In this document: piece after piece, positions 25,863 through 35,621 of the stretch
Layout: the number at the start of each line of letters is the position of its first letter
Position numbering within the stretch: position 1 is the stretch's first letter
Source: JAMLHH01 sp964653095
GTDB taxonomy: Bacteria > Bacteroidota > Bacteroidia > Chitinophagales > JADIYW01
DNA: 64,000 nucleotides
Assembly: GCA_964653095.1 (NCBI GenBank)
Contig: CAZZEH010000010.1
Location: 37,342-101,341, forward strand
Reading direction: 5' to 3'
Notes under the pieces: generated by a model
What the model saw: only the letters and a program-made list of their open reading frames with translations
Told to the model about the DNA's origin: nothing
Database searches by the model: none
Program-made: the position numbers and the translations under genes

Positions 25863-27443
25863 TTAAAATTCTGAAGTAGAATGAAATTGTATATTCGGAT
25901 ATTCCTGAATCGTTTGATTTAAAATCCATTCGGATGTGGCAAGAAAAACCGGTTTTTCATCTTTGTCCAACGCTAAATAGCTGGCTTTTATACGCATAAA
26001 TTCTTTGAGTTTGGACGAGTCTTCAGATGTAATCCAAACTGCTTTGTGATATTGAACAGGCTTGAAGGCACAGGATGCTCCGTATTCGTGAAGCAATCTG
26101 TACTGAATGACATCAAACTGCAGTTCTCCTACGGTACCTATAATTTTAGTATTGTTGGATGTAATTGTAAAAAGCTGTGCCACCCCTTCTTCAGTGAGCT
26201 GTCGTATCCCTTTATCCAATTGTTTGGTTTTCATAGGGTCTCTGTTGATTAACTCTTTGAAAATTTCAGGTGAAAAGCTTGGAATTCCGGTGAATTTTAA
26301 ATTTTCTCCATCAGTTAATGCGTCTCCGATTTTGAAATTTCCTGAATCGTATAAACCGATTACATCTCCCGGGAATGCTTCTTCTACGATTTTTTTATGG
26401 TCTGCCATAAAAGTAGCGGGGTTACTGAATCGTAAATTCTTTTGCAGTCTGGTATGGGTGTAAAATTTATTTCGCTCAAATTTTCCTGAACATACTCTTA
26501 AAAATGCGATCCTGTTTCGGTGATTGGGATCAATATTGGCGTGAATTTTAAATATAAAACCGGAGAAGTTAGTTTCTGTCGGCGTGACCTCTCTTGTTTC
26601 TGTCATTCTGGACCGTGGAGTAGGGGCTATTCTGATGAAAGTGTCTAAAAGCTCCTGTACACCAAAATTGTTGATAGCACTGCCAAAAAATACCGGAGCA
26701 GTATCGCCGGCAAGATATTCTTCTTCGTCAAATTCTCCGTACACGCCTTCAATCAATTCAATATCATCGCATAATTGCGTGGCATCCTTACCAATGTGTT
26801 TTTCCAGCACTTCATAATTCAGGTCTTTTATGGTAATTATATCTTCTTCAGCTGCTTTTGTCCCCGGATGGAAAAGGTTGAGCTGGTGATCATAAATATT
26901 ATAAATGCCCTTAAAAAAAGGACCTTTGTTGATAGGCCAACTAAGCGGCCTGAGTTGAATTTTCAGCTTATTTTCTATTTCATCTATCAGTATAAAAGGG
27001 TCTTGCCCGTCCCGGTCTAATTTATTGATAAAAACAATCACGGGGGTTTTACGCATACTGCATACCTCCATCAGTTTTTCAGTTTGCGGTTCTACCCCTT
27101 TTACACTATCCACTACTAAGATTACACTGTCCACAGCTGTAAGTGTTCGGTAAGTGTCTTCCGCAAAGTCTTTATGGCCGGGAGTGTCTAAAATATTTAT
27201 GAGCCTGTTTTTGTACTCAAAAGTCATTACAGAAGTAGCCACAGAGATACCTCTTTGCCGCTCAATTTCCATGAAGTCTGAGGTCGCTCCCTTTTTAATT
27301 TTATTTGATTTGACGGCACCTGCTGTTTGTATCGCCCCGCCAAAAAGTAAAAACTTTTCGGTCAGTGTAGTTTTTCCGGCGTCCGGGTGGCTGATTATGG
27401 CAAAGGTCTTTCTTTTACTGATTTCTTTCTTTATATCCGACAT
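25863..27443 (-). CDS. prfC: Peptide chain release factor 3
   Basis: A GTPase that recycles RF1/RF2 after peptide release. Starting at ATG 27443 gives 526 residues, the usual family length; a TTG 12 codons upstream adds a poor extension. The G1 motif is SHPDAGKTT, G2 region RQRGISVATSVM, G3 DTPGHKDF and G4 NKLDRDG, with the RF3-specific C-terminal domains after residue 280. A plausible -7 box lies 18 bases upstream. Confidence 0.96.
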   Translation of the reverse strand: MSDIKKEISKRKTFAIISHPDAGKTTLTEKFLLFGGAIQTAGAVKSNKIKKGATSDFMEIERQRGISVATSVMTFEYKNRLINILDTPGHKDFAEDTYRTLTAVDSVILVVDSVKGVEPQTEKLMEVCSMRKTPVIVFINKLDRDGQDPFILIDEIENKLKIQLRPLSWPINKGPFFKGIYNIYDHQLNLFHPGTKAAEEDIITIKDLNYEVLEKHIGKDATQLCDDIELIEGVYGEFDEEEYLAGDTAPVFFGSAINNFGVQELLDTFIRIAPTPRSRMTETREVTPTETNFSGFIFKIHANIDPNHRNRIAFLRVCSGKFERNKFYTHTRLQKNLRFSNPATFMADHKKIVEEAFPGDVIGLYDSGNFKIGDALTDGENLKFTGIPSFSPEIFKELINRDPMKTKQLDKGIRQLTEEGVAQLFTITSNNTKIIGTVGELQFDVIQYRLLHEYGASCAFKPVQYHKAVWITSEDSSKLKEFMRIKASYLALDKDEKPVFLATSEWILNQTIQEYPNIQFHSTSEF

Positions 27444-27460
27444 GATATTCTGTTGGACTG

Positions 27461-27468
27461 CAAATGTA
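27461..27468 (-). promoter_or_regulatory. -7 box of prfC
   Basis: On the minus strand TACATTTG, an exact TAnnTTTG match, 18 bases before the prfC ATG. It lies between the prfC start and the preceding lipoprotein gene, so prfC may have its own promoter. Confidence 0.4.
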
Positions 27469-27482
27469 TGAAAGTTCAATTC

Positions 27483-27953
27483 TTAATTTACAATACCTTT
27501 TGCCACTTCTATACGAATCACATCCATTTCCAATTGAATGTCGGAATTTAAATCTGAGTTTAGACCGATTTCACCGACCGCTATTGCAGTTCCGCCGAGA
27601 TACTGTTCGAAGTTTATATTTTCGTTAGATTTTAAGATTACTGTTTCACCGTTTATCTTAATGTCATTGCTGCAGGAAAGCTCGAAAGGTTTGGTCAGTT
27701 TCAATATTGGGAACTGACCATTGCCGATGTTTTTAATCAATATATTTCCGATTAATTCTGTATGTATTGGTTCACAATCATAGGTTCCGGGTTCTGTCTC
27801 AGATTCTATTGAGTCTCTTTCCTCGTCGATTCCGGTGACGGACGTCTCCAAGTAGGAAAATTCATTGTTTTCCGGTACTTTTTGATTATTGTCTTGACAG
27901 GAATAAAAAATTATTGTTATTAATAAAAAAGTTAGATATTTATATCTGTTCAT
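27483..27953 (-). CDS. Lipoprotein of unknown function
   Basis: Not recognised. A 156-residue predicted lipoprotein: a hydrophobic leader ends in FYSC (Cys19), followed by an acidic, polar region. A compact beta-rich C-terminal part (IKINGETVILKSNENI...GTAIAVGEIG) may form a small domain. It is divergent from the T9SS type B gene with 36 bp between starts. Confidence 0.65.
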   Translation of the reverse strand: MNRYKYLTFLLITIIFYSCQDNNQKVPENNEFSYLETSVTGIDEERDSIESETEPGTYDCEPIHTELIGNILIKNIGNGQFPILKLTKPFELSCSNDIKINGETVILKSNENINFEQYLGGTAIAVGEIGLNSDLNSDIQLEMDVIRIEVAKGIVN

Positions 27954-27989
27954 GTTTACATTAATATATTTAAACCTGATTGGAAAATT

Positions 27990-30611
27990 ATGACTAAGGT
28001 AGTAAACTTATATAAACTTGTCATATTGAGTGTGTTAATAATCTCTATTTTTCCTATTCATGCTACACACCTCGTTGGCGGGGAAATGAATTATGAATAT
28101 TTGGGCAATGAAGAATACTTGATTAATCTGACTGTTTATAGAGATTGTTATCTTGGAGAGGCTGAGTATGATTATCCTGCTTATGTCTTGGTATATGATG
28201 GGGATGGAAATTTTCGGGGATATTTCCCCGTTGTAGGCGAACCTGAAACTAATCTTACCATTGAAATGGACAATGAGTGTTACGTGGCACCTCCAAATGT
28301 CTGTGTGGAGAAGAAAATATATTCTTTTGTGGGTGAATTGCCGCGTAATGAAAGCGGTTATCATCTTTCGTATCAAAGATGTTGCCGAAACAGAAGTATT
28401 GTCAATATTATAGACGACAAAAGCAATGATCCCGGAGACTCCGGTATGAACTTACACGCATATATTCCTTCTTTAAATCTGATTGAAAACTCCAATCCGG
28501 TTTTTAAAGTTTATCCTCCGGTAGCAATTTGTGCAAATCACCCACTTGTTTTTGATCACAGTGCGACAGATGTGGACGGTGATTCATTGGTATATAAGCT
28601 TTGTATGCCTACAGATGCGCTGACTCCTTTGAGTCCGGCATACAATGGATACAATCAGGACGCACTGCCTTTTGCGGATGTGAGGTTTCGTTATCCTTAT
28701 TCTTTGGAAGATGTAATGGGTGGTGAATATCCTTTATCTATTGATAACAAAACCGGACTGCTTACGGGACATCCGACTAAAATAGGACAATACGTGGTAG
28801 GTGTTTGTGCGGAAGAATACAGAGATGGGGAAATGATATCAGTTACAAAAAGAGATTTTCAGTTTAATGTGGCAGAATGCGGTAAGATTTCTGTAGCATC
28901 ATTCTTCAGTTATGATACAATTTGCAACAGCTTAGAAGTAGAATTCCACAACCAGTCAGAAGGAGCAGATTCCTATCAGTGGATTTTTGATGATGGAAAT
29001 TCCTATGATACCGATGATGTGAGTCATGAATTTTCGGATTATGGAACATACAATGTCACCCTAATTGCCAAAAATATAACCGGTTGTGCAGATACCGCGA
29101 CTAAAACCATTGTATTGCAGGAAGAAGTGTTCTCATTTAATACAGAAGATGTTGTGGTCTGCAGTGGTGAAAATGCATTTCTTCAGATTACCACACAGCC
29201 TGAGAATATGGTTAATAATGTGTTTTGGCAGACAAAGCCACCGGTCTATTCTAAGGAAACAGAATTGACGTACAGCCCAAAGGAATCTGAGACAGTAAAT
29301 TTTGAAATCTCTACGGTGAATGGCTGTAAATATTCAGGTGCTATAAATATCACAGTGGCGCAAATCCCTGATGTACATATCATTGCGTCTGAAAAATTAA
29401 TTTTCGTGCCTAAGTTTATTACTGTATCAGCTTCAAATGCATCATCAGATTTTATCTATTTATGGGAGGCTGATGGTTACATGCCGTCCACATCCGGTTC
29501 TCAGGCATCTGTTCAGATTGATCATAGTCAATGGGTATATTTAACAGCAATTGATGCCAGAACTATGTGTCAGGTGAAAGATTCTATTTTCATAGAATTT
29601 ATTATTTGTGATTTAATTGAAAAGGTGCAAATATCCAATGAAACGATTTTGCACTGTGATTATCCGGAGCTGAAATTGAGTGCCGGTTCTGACAATCCGG
29701 ATATTTCTATTAGTTGGATTTGGGATAACGAAACACTAGAGGAAGAAAATTTAAGTTTTAATTTGCAATATGATTCCTTGTACAGCTATCAGCTCGTCAT
29801 ATCACAGGAAGATTTCTGTAATGATACCATAGAGTATTTATTTAACACATCAGCTCCGTTATCAGTTTCATCCGAGGAAATTGTGATTTGCGAAGGTACG
29901 GATACTGAAATTTTAAGCTTAGGTATAGAAACGGATTTTAACTATACTGTCGTGTTAAGTACAGGGGACACTTTAGTCAATACAGATAAGTTTGAATTTA
30001 CACCGGAGGAAAATTCAGAAATATTTTACAGTATATACTATGGAGAAGACTGTGTGATAGAAGGTGTGGTTCCATTAATTTTAGATCAATTACATGTGAA
30101 AGCCTTTGCTGATCCTCCGTCTGTTGCAAAAGGCGGTTCCACAATACTGAGTGCGGTTCCTGATGATTTACACTCTTACATATGGTACCCGTCTGAAATT
30201 CCGGAATCTCCTTTTCAGCCTCAGACAGTTGCAATACCCGATGAGACTACCGAATTTATATTGGTTGCAACGAGTGAAAACGGATGTATAACCACTGATA
30301 CTATTTTGGTGGAAGTGTCGGAGAACAGATGTAGTGAAGAATATATTTTTATCCCTACTGCTTTTACTCCAAACAATGACGGAGTGAATGATATTTGGCA
30401 AATAAGAACAGAGATACCAGTTGAAATAGTTGTGGCTGTCTATAATCGTTGGGGAGAAAAAGTTTTTGAAAGCAATAATGTTGAAAAAGGTTGGGACGGA
30501 ACTTACAAAGGCAGGGCAGCGGAAAGTGGTACGTATGCCTATTATCTCACCGTGATTTGCGAAGATAAAAAGCAATATTTTTCAAAGGGAAATATCACTT
30601 TAATTAGATAA
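27990..30611 (+). CDS. T9SS type B (CHU_C) surface protein with a PKD domain
   Basis: An 873-residue exported protein with a signal peptide (HATHLVGG after the leader). Residues about 20-290 are the Bacteroidota domain beginning HLVGGEMNYEY; a PKD-like domain lies at about 305-375 (YQWIFDDGNSYDTDDVSHEF). The last 85 residues are the gliding-motility-associated/T9SS type B sorting domain (PTAFTPNNDGVNDIWQI, VYNRWGEKVFES, GTYAYYLTVIC). The product is likely surface-attached or secreted through T9SS; adhesion or motility roles are only inferred. Confidence 0.88.
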   Translation: MTKVVNLYKLVILSVLIISIFPIHATHLVGGEMNYEYLGNEEYLINLTVYRDCYLGEAEYDYPAYVLVYDGDGNFRGYFPVVGEPETNLTIEMDNECYVAPPNVCVEKKIYSFVGELPRNESGYHLSYQRCCRNRSIVNIIDDKSNDPGDSGMNLHAYIPSLNLIENSNPVFKVYPPVAICANHPLVFDHSATDVDGDSLVYKLCMPTDALTPLSPAYNGYNQDALPFADVRFRYPYSLEDVMGGEYPLSIDNKTGLLTGHPTKIGQYVVGVCAEEYRDGEMISVTKRDFQFNVAECGKISVASFFSYDTICNSLEVEFHNQSEGADSYQWIFDDGNSYDTDDVSHEFSDYGTYNVTLIAKNITGCADTATKTIVLQEEVFSFNTEDVVVCSGENAFLQITTQPENMVNNVFWQTKPPVYSKETELTYSPKESETVNFEISTVNGCKYSGAINITVAQIPDVHIIASEKLIFVPKFITVSASNASSDFIYLWEADGYMPSTSGSQASVQIDHSQWVYLTAIDARTMCQVKDSIFIEFIICDLIEKVQISNETILHCDYPELKLSAGSDNPDISISWIWDNETLEEENLSFNLQYDSLYSYQLVISQEDFCNDTIEYLFNTSAPLSVSSEEIVICEGTDTEILSLGIETDFNYTVVLSTGDTLVNTDKFEFTPEENSEIFYSIYYGEDCVIEGVVPLILDQLHVKAFADPPSVAKGGSTILSAVPDDLHSYIWYPSEIPESPFQPQTVAIPDETTEFILVATSENGCITTDTILVEVSENRCSEEYIFIPTAFTPNNDGVNDIWQIRTEIPVEIVVAVYNRWGEKVFESNNVEKGWDGTYKGRAAESGTYAYYLTVICEDKKQYFSKGNITLIR

Positions 30612-30679
30612 AATATGCCCGTATGAACGAATCACTTAATCTTTTTTTATTGTTACTAAATTGTTAGAGTATTTTGATA

Positions 30680-30703
30680 TAATTGCATAATTTTACGCAA
30701 TTA
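30680..30703. promoter_or_regulatory. Inverted repeat upstream of second UbiB-family gene
   Basis: TAATTGC and GCAATTA are separated by 10 bases, 20 bp before the ATG at 30723. The half-site spacing is typical of a dimeric regulator site, but a transcript hairpin is equally possible. Confidence 0.3.
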
Positions 30704-30722
30704 AATTCACCAATTTGATAAT

Positions 30723-32429
30723 ATGTCTAATTTAACAAACGAAAATTCTAAATATTCCAATTATCAGCAGGAAAACAGAGAGTATGAAGAGTATATTGAG
30801 AAAAAACCGAGTTCGCTGTTTGTCCGGTATCTGATTACTCAGGCACATTTATCCGCACTTGCATTAGGCGGCGGATTCGCATTTTTGAGACATCGAAAAG
30901 AAACCGGAGCCAAACCCAAGTTTCGTTTCTTTTTACTTAGAATTTTTCTTTGGCTGCATTGGCCTTTCTTAAATAAAAAGCTAATTAAGCAACCCTTTGC
31001 AGTACAGCTTCGCAGAAGATTAGAAATGTTGGGGGCGACCTATATTAAGCTAGGGCAAATTATGTCACTGAGGGAAGATATTCTCCCCAAAGAAATTACG
31101 GATGAGCTTAAAAAACTTTTGGATACTCTTCCCGCGCTTAAGTATGAACGTTATGTGGAATTGGTAGAAGAACAGATAAAACAACCAATCAATCAGGTAT
31201 TTGCTGAAATACAGAGAAATCCTTTAGGTTCGGCATCAATAGCTCAGGCGCATAGGGCTACATTAAAAACAGGAGAAGAAGTTGTCATCAAACTTTTAAA
31301 ACCGGGCACGAGACAGCTTATTCAGACGGACAGTAAAATCATTCGGGCGACCGGTTCATTTTTAGAGCTGTTTTTACCGGAATTGCAGCCCAAAAATATG
31401 TTTACTGAATTTACTGATTATACCAATAAAGAAGTCAATTTCATTTTAGAGGCCGATAATGCCGAAGCTTTTGCAGCGAATTTCGTTAAAAGCCCGGATA
31501 TTATTTTCCCCAAAATTTATCGCGAATACAGCACAAGTGATGTATTGATAATGGAGTTCCTGAAGGGTATGAAGCCTGATGAAGAATGTGCCAAAATATT
31601 AACTAAAGAACAAAGTGAAAGAGCTGTAGAACTCGGCGCTTTTGCTATTATACAAATGTTATACAGCGACGGATTCTTTCATGCTGACCTGCACCCGGGC
31701 AATCTGTTGATTATATTGGATGAGGAAGGAGAAGTTAAAACTGGGTTTATTGATTTAGGCATGGTAGGGCGATTTGAAGAAACGACCCGAAAGAGTATGC
31801 TTTATTACTTTAACTCCTTAGTAATGGGAGACCCGAAATCGGCTGCCAGATACCTTGCTATGGTAGCACGGCCGGGCAAAGGCGGAGACCCTGACGGATT
31901 TAGAAAAGAGTTCGTGGATATTGGAATGCGTTGGGTGAGAAATCCAAATTTTAATGACTTTTCGCTTGCCTTGCTGATTTTTGAGTCAGTCGTGCTCGGA
32001 GCCAAATACAGAATGTACTTTCCGTTAGAGTTGGTTTTGATGGTTAAAGCAATTATTACTTTTGAAGGAGTGGGCAACGTAATTCTGCCGGGATTAGATA
32101 TTGCCAAGGTTACGAAAAAACCGATACGAAAGTTGTTGCTGAATGAAGTCAATCCTTTGGAACTTGCCAAAACCACTTTGCAAAATGCCCCGGAGGTATT
32201 AGATGTAATTTCCAGATCTCCACTCGTTTTAGTGGAAATGTTTAAGAGACTGGAAATAGAACTTTTTGAGAAAAAAGAAGAAAAAGTGTCTCCTTTAAAC
32301 TCTATGAAGTATATGATTTTTGCCGGCACCTGTGTGATAGGAGCCTGTATTCTCGTGGCCGCGGGACAACCTTGGCAGGCATATACTGCTCTGTTTGCGA
32401 TAGGAGGAATTTTTGCTCTGAAATCTTAG
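30723..32429 (+). CDS. UbiB/AarF-family atypical kinase (membrane form)
   Basis: A 568-residue UbiB-type protein. The KxGQ motif is intact (TYIKLGQIMSLRED), followed by the A-rich loop GSASIAQAH, the Lys in EVVIKLLKPG, the catalytic FFHADLHPGNLL and the DFG-equivalent FIDLGMVGR. The C-terminus carries hydrophobic segments (about 525-565), as in classical membrane-anchored UbiB. In other phyla UbiB supports quinone-lipid biosynthesis; Bacteroidota make menaquinone, so the exact role here is unclear. Confidence 0.9.
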   Translation: MSNLTNENSKYSNYQQENREYEEYIEKKPSSLFVRYLITQAHLSALALGGGFAFLRHRKETGAKPKFRFFLLRIFLWLHWPFLNKKLIKQPFAVQLRRRLEMLGATYIKLGQIMSLREDILPKEITDELKKLLDTLPALKYERYVELVEEQIKQPINQVFAEIQRNPLGSASIAQAHRATLKTGEEVVIKLLKPGTRQLIQTDSKIIRATGSFLELFLPELQPKNMFTEFTDYTNKEVNFILEADNAEAFAANFVKSPDIIFPKIYREYSTSDVLIMEFLKGMKPDEECAKILTKEQSERAVELGAFAIIQMLYSDGFFHADLHPGNLLIILDEEGEVKTGFIDLGMVGRFEETTRKSMLYYFNSLVMGDPKSAARYLAMVARPGKGGDPDGFRKEFVDIGMRWVRNPNFNDFSLALLIFESVVLGAKYRMYFPLELVLMVKAIITFEGVGNVILPGLDIAKVTKKPIRKLLLNEVNPLELAKTTLQNAPEVLDVISRSPLVLVEMFKRLEIELFEKKEEKVSPLNSMKYMIFAGTCVIGACILVAAGQPWQAYTALFAIGGIFALKS

Positions 32430-32435
32430 ACTAAA

Positions 32436-34559
32436 CTATTTTCGTTTTTTCCTTTTTTTACCGCTTTTCTTATCTGGGGATAAAATCGTGTCGGTATCTG
32501 CGGGCGGTAGTGTATTTTGATCTGGGCTATTATTTTCTTTTACAGGTAGTACCAAAATCTCATTTTGCTCAATTTCAGTCTGCTCTTTTGAGTCAGTTGA
32601 GTCTGTCTGAATGATGTGATGGAGGAGAGAGTCAGTCGTGTCGGGTTCTTTATGATACTCAACGAGATAATTTCTGTATTGAACGGAGTCTCTGATTACA
32701 TCCCATTTGTCCTTGGGTCTGTATGACCAAAACCATGAAAATCCCGGAAGTCGGAATGACGTAAAATCAATCAGTTGAACAGGAGTGAATGTGGCCTCAG
32801 GAGAGTTTATGATTTTAATCCTGCTGATTTTATTATCCTCATTAAAATGGATGAATATTTTGGCTCCTATGGCGTGATTGCCTCCGAGATACTGATTGCT
32901 GTCGTTTTTTAGAAAATAAATACTTTCAGCCTGTGCATCTACGCTGACTTCTCTTAATTTGCCCTCATTGAGCCAGCCAATGATTTCTTTTCCTGAGATT
33001 TGATTAAAGACCCCATTGGTATCTTCATTTATAATAATTGCATTGTTATAAAGAATTATCTTTTCAGCATTATCATTTTTCATGAAAATATAAATAGAAT
33101 CTGCCTTGAGTTGTGTACTATCCATCCAAAGAACCGGATTGTAGTAGAGCCTGAAAATTGAATCTGTACCACTAAAATAAAGTGAGTCACAAATTCCGGA
33201 TAAGCCTCCTCTTATCATTTTTACATTCGGATAGCCGTTAAAAATTTTTACACTGTCAGTTTCCGTACTGATTGAATCTGCATTCGTTTGTATGGAGTAT
33301 AGTGTAGAATCTCCTGATTTGGGTTCTGTTTTTACAGAATCTGCGATATCAGTTTCTTCGTCTTTTACGATACTGTCTCCCGAACTAATCCCGGTCAGAA
33401 TTATTTCAAATAAAATGGGGTTTTGAAAAACGGACAGAGAAAGATTTTTTTTATCCATTAAGCAGTATAGCACTGTCAGGTGTTTGTGGCAACTATCTTC
33501 ATGCGACACTGTCAGGGAATCTGTTGTTTGTGCCTTCGCCACGGGAATGGTATAGTTTATCAGAGTGTCTGCACTGATGTAGAGGGTGTCTTTTTTCTCA
33601 TATTTAATCAGAAGTGGGTTGTTCGTGGCTTTGGTATATTGCACGCTGTCTATGTATAATACCTGGTTGGCAAGTAGAGTAATGTCTTCTTTGGAGTTTC
33701 TTGAAATGACATTTCCGGTTGCCAGACCCGTGCCTTTTCCTTTGTCGTAATCTAAGATATCAGACTGGAGGGAGTTGTGTACGCCGTTTTTTATAAGAGG
33801 CCTTCCTTTGAGTACAGCAATGTTTTTTTCAGTATCGTAATAGCCGTCTTTTGTATAAATAGTGTCTTTATCCGAAATAATAGTGGTTTCTGTTATAAAG
33901 TTTACAATTTTTGCTTCTGAATCATATTTCATTGAGTCGGCGTACATGATGTAATCCGGGCTTTTGAGTATTACATTGTCTCTGAAGATGGTATAACCTT
34001 CCTTCTGATAATATGTGCCGCTCTTACTGGTGAGTACTGTCGAGTCCGAGGTAAGTTCACCGTGATCCCAAAAATGTCCGATATCTTTATCTATTTCGTA
34101 AGTCATTTTTGGAGCTCTCAGAATAGATTTTCTATCCCGTAGCTCTACATTTTTCTCTAAGACTGCAAGTTTGGTATCTCCGTGATAGGTTAAAAAATTA
34201 GAGCGTATATCTACGCTGTCGCCTTTTGTAATTCTAATACGCCCAAATGCTTCAAGATAATTCCTTTGAGGAAAAAGGATAGCACTGTCACATACCATAT
34301 AGGCTCCCTCGTGTCGCAATCGAACTCGATCTATCAGCTTCCTTTTTACCAAATCACTTGCCGGATCGGTTTCCTGCTCCAGATATTCGGCATGAATAAT
34401 TTCTATTCTTCTGCCCGGAGATTTGCTTTCATCCTGATATTCCTGTTTAGGTATGGTAGTCAGCGGGTCTATGGGCAAAGTGCCGGTTTGAGCCGAAACC
34501 TTCGTGTGTAAAATGCCGGAGAAGAGTAGTGTAAGAAAAAAAACTCGACAAAAAAACAA
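32436..34559 (-). CDS. OstA-like (LptA/LptD N-terminal-like) envelope protein
   Basis: A 707-residue exported protein. A signal peptide (core FFLTLLFSGIL, cleavage near KVSAQ) precedes repeated OstA/LptA-type beta-jellyroll strands (for example EYLEQ, GDTKLAVLEKNVEL, KDGYYDTEKN), the fold that shuttles lipopolysaccharide across the periplasm. The C-terminus is disordered and very Lys/Arg rich. The start is TTG at 34559 because the frame is closed 12 codons upstream without an ATG. It is downstream of an MlaD-like gene, in a conserved envelope neighbourhood. Confidence 0.82.
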   Translation of the reverse strand: MFFCRVFFLTLLFSGILHTKVSAQTGTLPIDPLTTIPKQEYQDESKSPGRRIEIIHAEYLEQETDPASDLVKRKLIDRVRLRHEGAYMVCDSAILFPQRNYLEAFGRIRITKGDSVDIRSNFLTYHGDTKLAVLEKNVELRDRKSILRAPKMTYEIDKDIGHFWDHGELTSDSTVLTSKSGTYYQKEGYTIFRDNVILKSPDYIMYADSMKYDSEAKIVNFITETTIISDKDTIYTKDGYYDTEKNIAVLKGRPLIKNGVHNSLQSDILDYDKGKGTGLATGNVISRNSKEDITLLANQVLYIDSVQYTKATNNPLLIKYEKKDTLYISADTLINYTIPVAKAQTTDSLTVSHEDSCHKHLTVLYCLMDKKNLSLSVFQNPILFEIILTGISSGDSIVKDEETDIADSVKTEPKSGDSTLYSIQTNADSISTETDSVKIFNGYPNVKMIRGGLSGICDSLYFSGTDSIFRLYYNPVLWMDSTQLKADSIYIFMKNDNAEKIILYNNAIIINEDTNGVFNQISGKEIIGWLNEGKLREVSVDAQAESIYFLKNDSNQYLGGNHAIGAKIFIHFNEDNKISRIKIINSPEATFTPVQLIDFTSFRLPGFSWFWSYRPKDKWDVIRDSVQYRNYLVEYHKEPDTTDSLLHHIIQTDSTDSKEQTEIEQNEILVLPVKENNSPDQNTLPPADTDTILSPDKKSGKKRKKRK

Positions 34560-34598
34560 TCCGTATTGAATCAGCTTTTTGATGGCATTTACCTTTTA

Positions 34599-35582
34599 TT
34601 ACTTGTTTTTGCGTTCTATCAGAGAGAAACTTACATAACGCTTCGGATTCGCTTTTAAATCCGTCAGCAGGGCATTAAGTGAATTTATGGTGCTGTCAAT
34701 GGAGAAGTATAAATTCTCGTCTTTTACTAATTTGCCTAAAGTTCCCTTGCCCTCATTTATTGTCGCAAGGAGCGTGGATATTTCTTCAAGCGTGCTTTTG
34801 GCCGAATTTATTATTTTTTCAATATCGGCTTCTGCCAGTTTTCCGGACAGTGCAGTAAAATTACTTAGTATGCTGTCGATATTTTCATTATTACTTGCAA
34901 TATTCGCAGTGATAACTTTCATGCTGAGCATGATGCTGTCGGCATTTTGAATGATGTTTTCAATATTTCCTTTTTCATTCGCAAAAACTCCTGAGATGTC
35001 TGACAATACCTGATTGGCATGGTGAAGTGCCTCCGTTACACTGTTCATAGTTTGTTTTAGCGCACTGTTTTCGCCTTTTCCAATAGCGAGGTGAACGTCA
35101 TTTATCATCGTATCCAGAGAACTCAAAAGTCTGTCTGTTTTTTCTGCTATCGGAGTGATTTGGTCATTAATGGCACTAAAGAGATCATCAATAGACTCCC
35201 CCTGATATATTACATCTCTTTCCAGGGAGTTTTTGCTTTCTCCCACTTTGATAGACACAGCTTTTTTTCCCAACAGGTCTAAGTTTTCAATAGTAAATTT
35301 ACTGTCATCGGGGATTTGCATTCTTTCGGGAAGCGCTATGGAAACGATTACTGTATTGACTCCGTCATTGGCCAGAGCGATATCTTTTACCCGACCTACT
35401 TCTAATCCGTTAATTACGACTGAATTGGCTTTATATAAACCAGTCGTATTTTTAAAATTAATTTTGAAGATACTGGTCCTGCTGAAAACGTCGTTGCCTT
35501 TTAAATAATTATAACCCAAAATCATGAAAACAATTCCCAAAATTGTCATTGCACCAACAGTAACCTCATGTCTAATTTTCAA
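34599..35582 (-). CDS. MlaD/MCE-family lipid-transport protein
   Basis: A 327-residue inner-membrane-anchored MCE protein. One transmembrane helix (about residues 10-26, GAMTILGIVFMILGYNYL) is followed by a single MCE domain (about 38-118, TTGLYKANSVVINGLEVGRV) and a long helical tail rich in Asn/Ser/Leu, predicted to form a coiled-coil. MlaD-type proteins move phospholipids between membranes. No MlaE/MlaF permease genes are nearby. The start is TTG at 35582. Confidence 0.87.
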   Translation of the reverse strand: MKIRHEVTVGAMTILGIVFMILGYNYLKGNDVFSRTSIFKINFKNTTGLYKANSVVINGLEVGRVKDIALANDGVNTVIVSIALPERMQIPDDSKFTIENLDLLGKKAVSIKVGESKNSLERDVIYQGESIDDLFSAINDQITPIAEKTDRLLSSLDTMINDVHLAIGKGENSALKQTMNSVTEALHHANQVLSDISGVFANEKGNIENIIQNADSIMLSMKVITANIASNNENIDSILSNFTALSGKLAEADIEKIINSAKSTLEEISTLLATINEGKGTLGKLVKDENLYFSIDSTINSLNALLTDLKANPKRYVSFSLIERKNK

Positions 35583-35621
35583 AGCTCTTTAATTTTATCA
35601 CCAAATATAGTGGTTTTCAAA

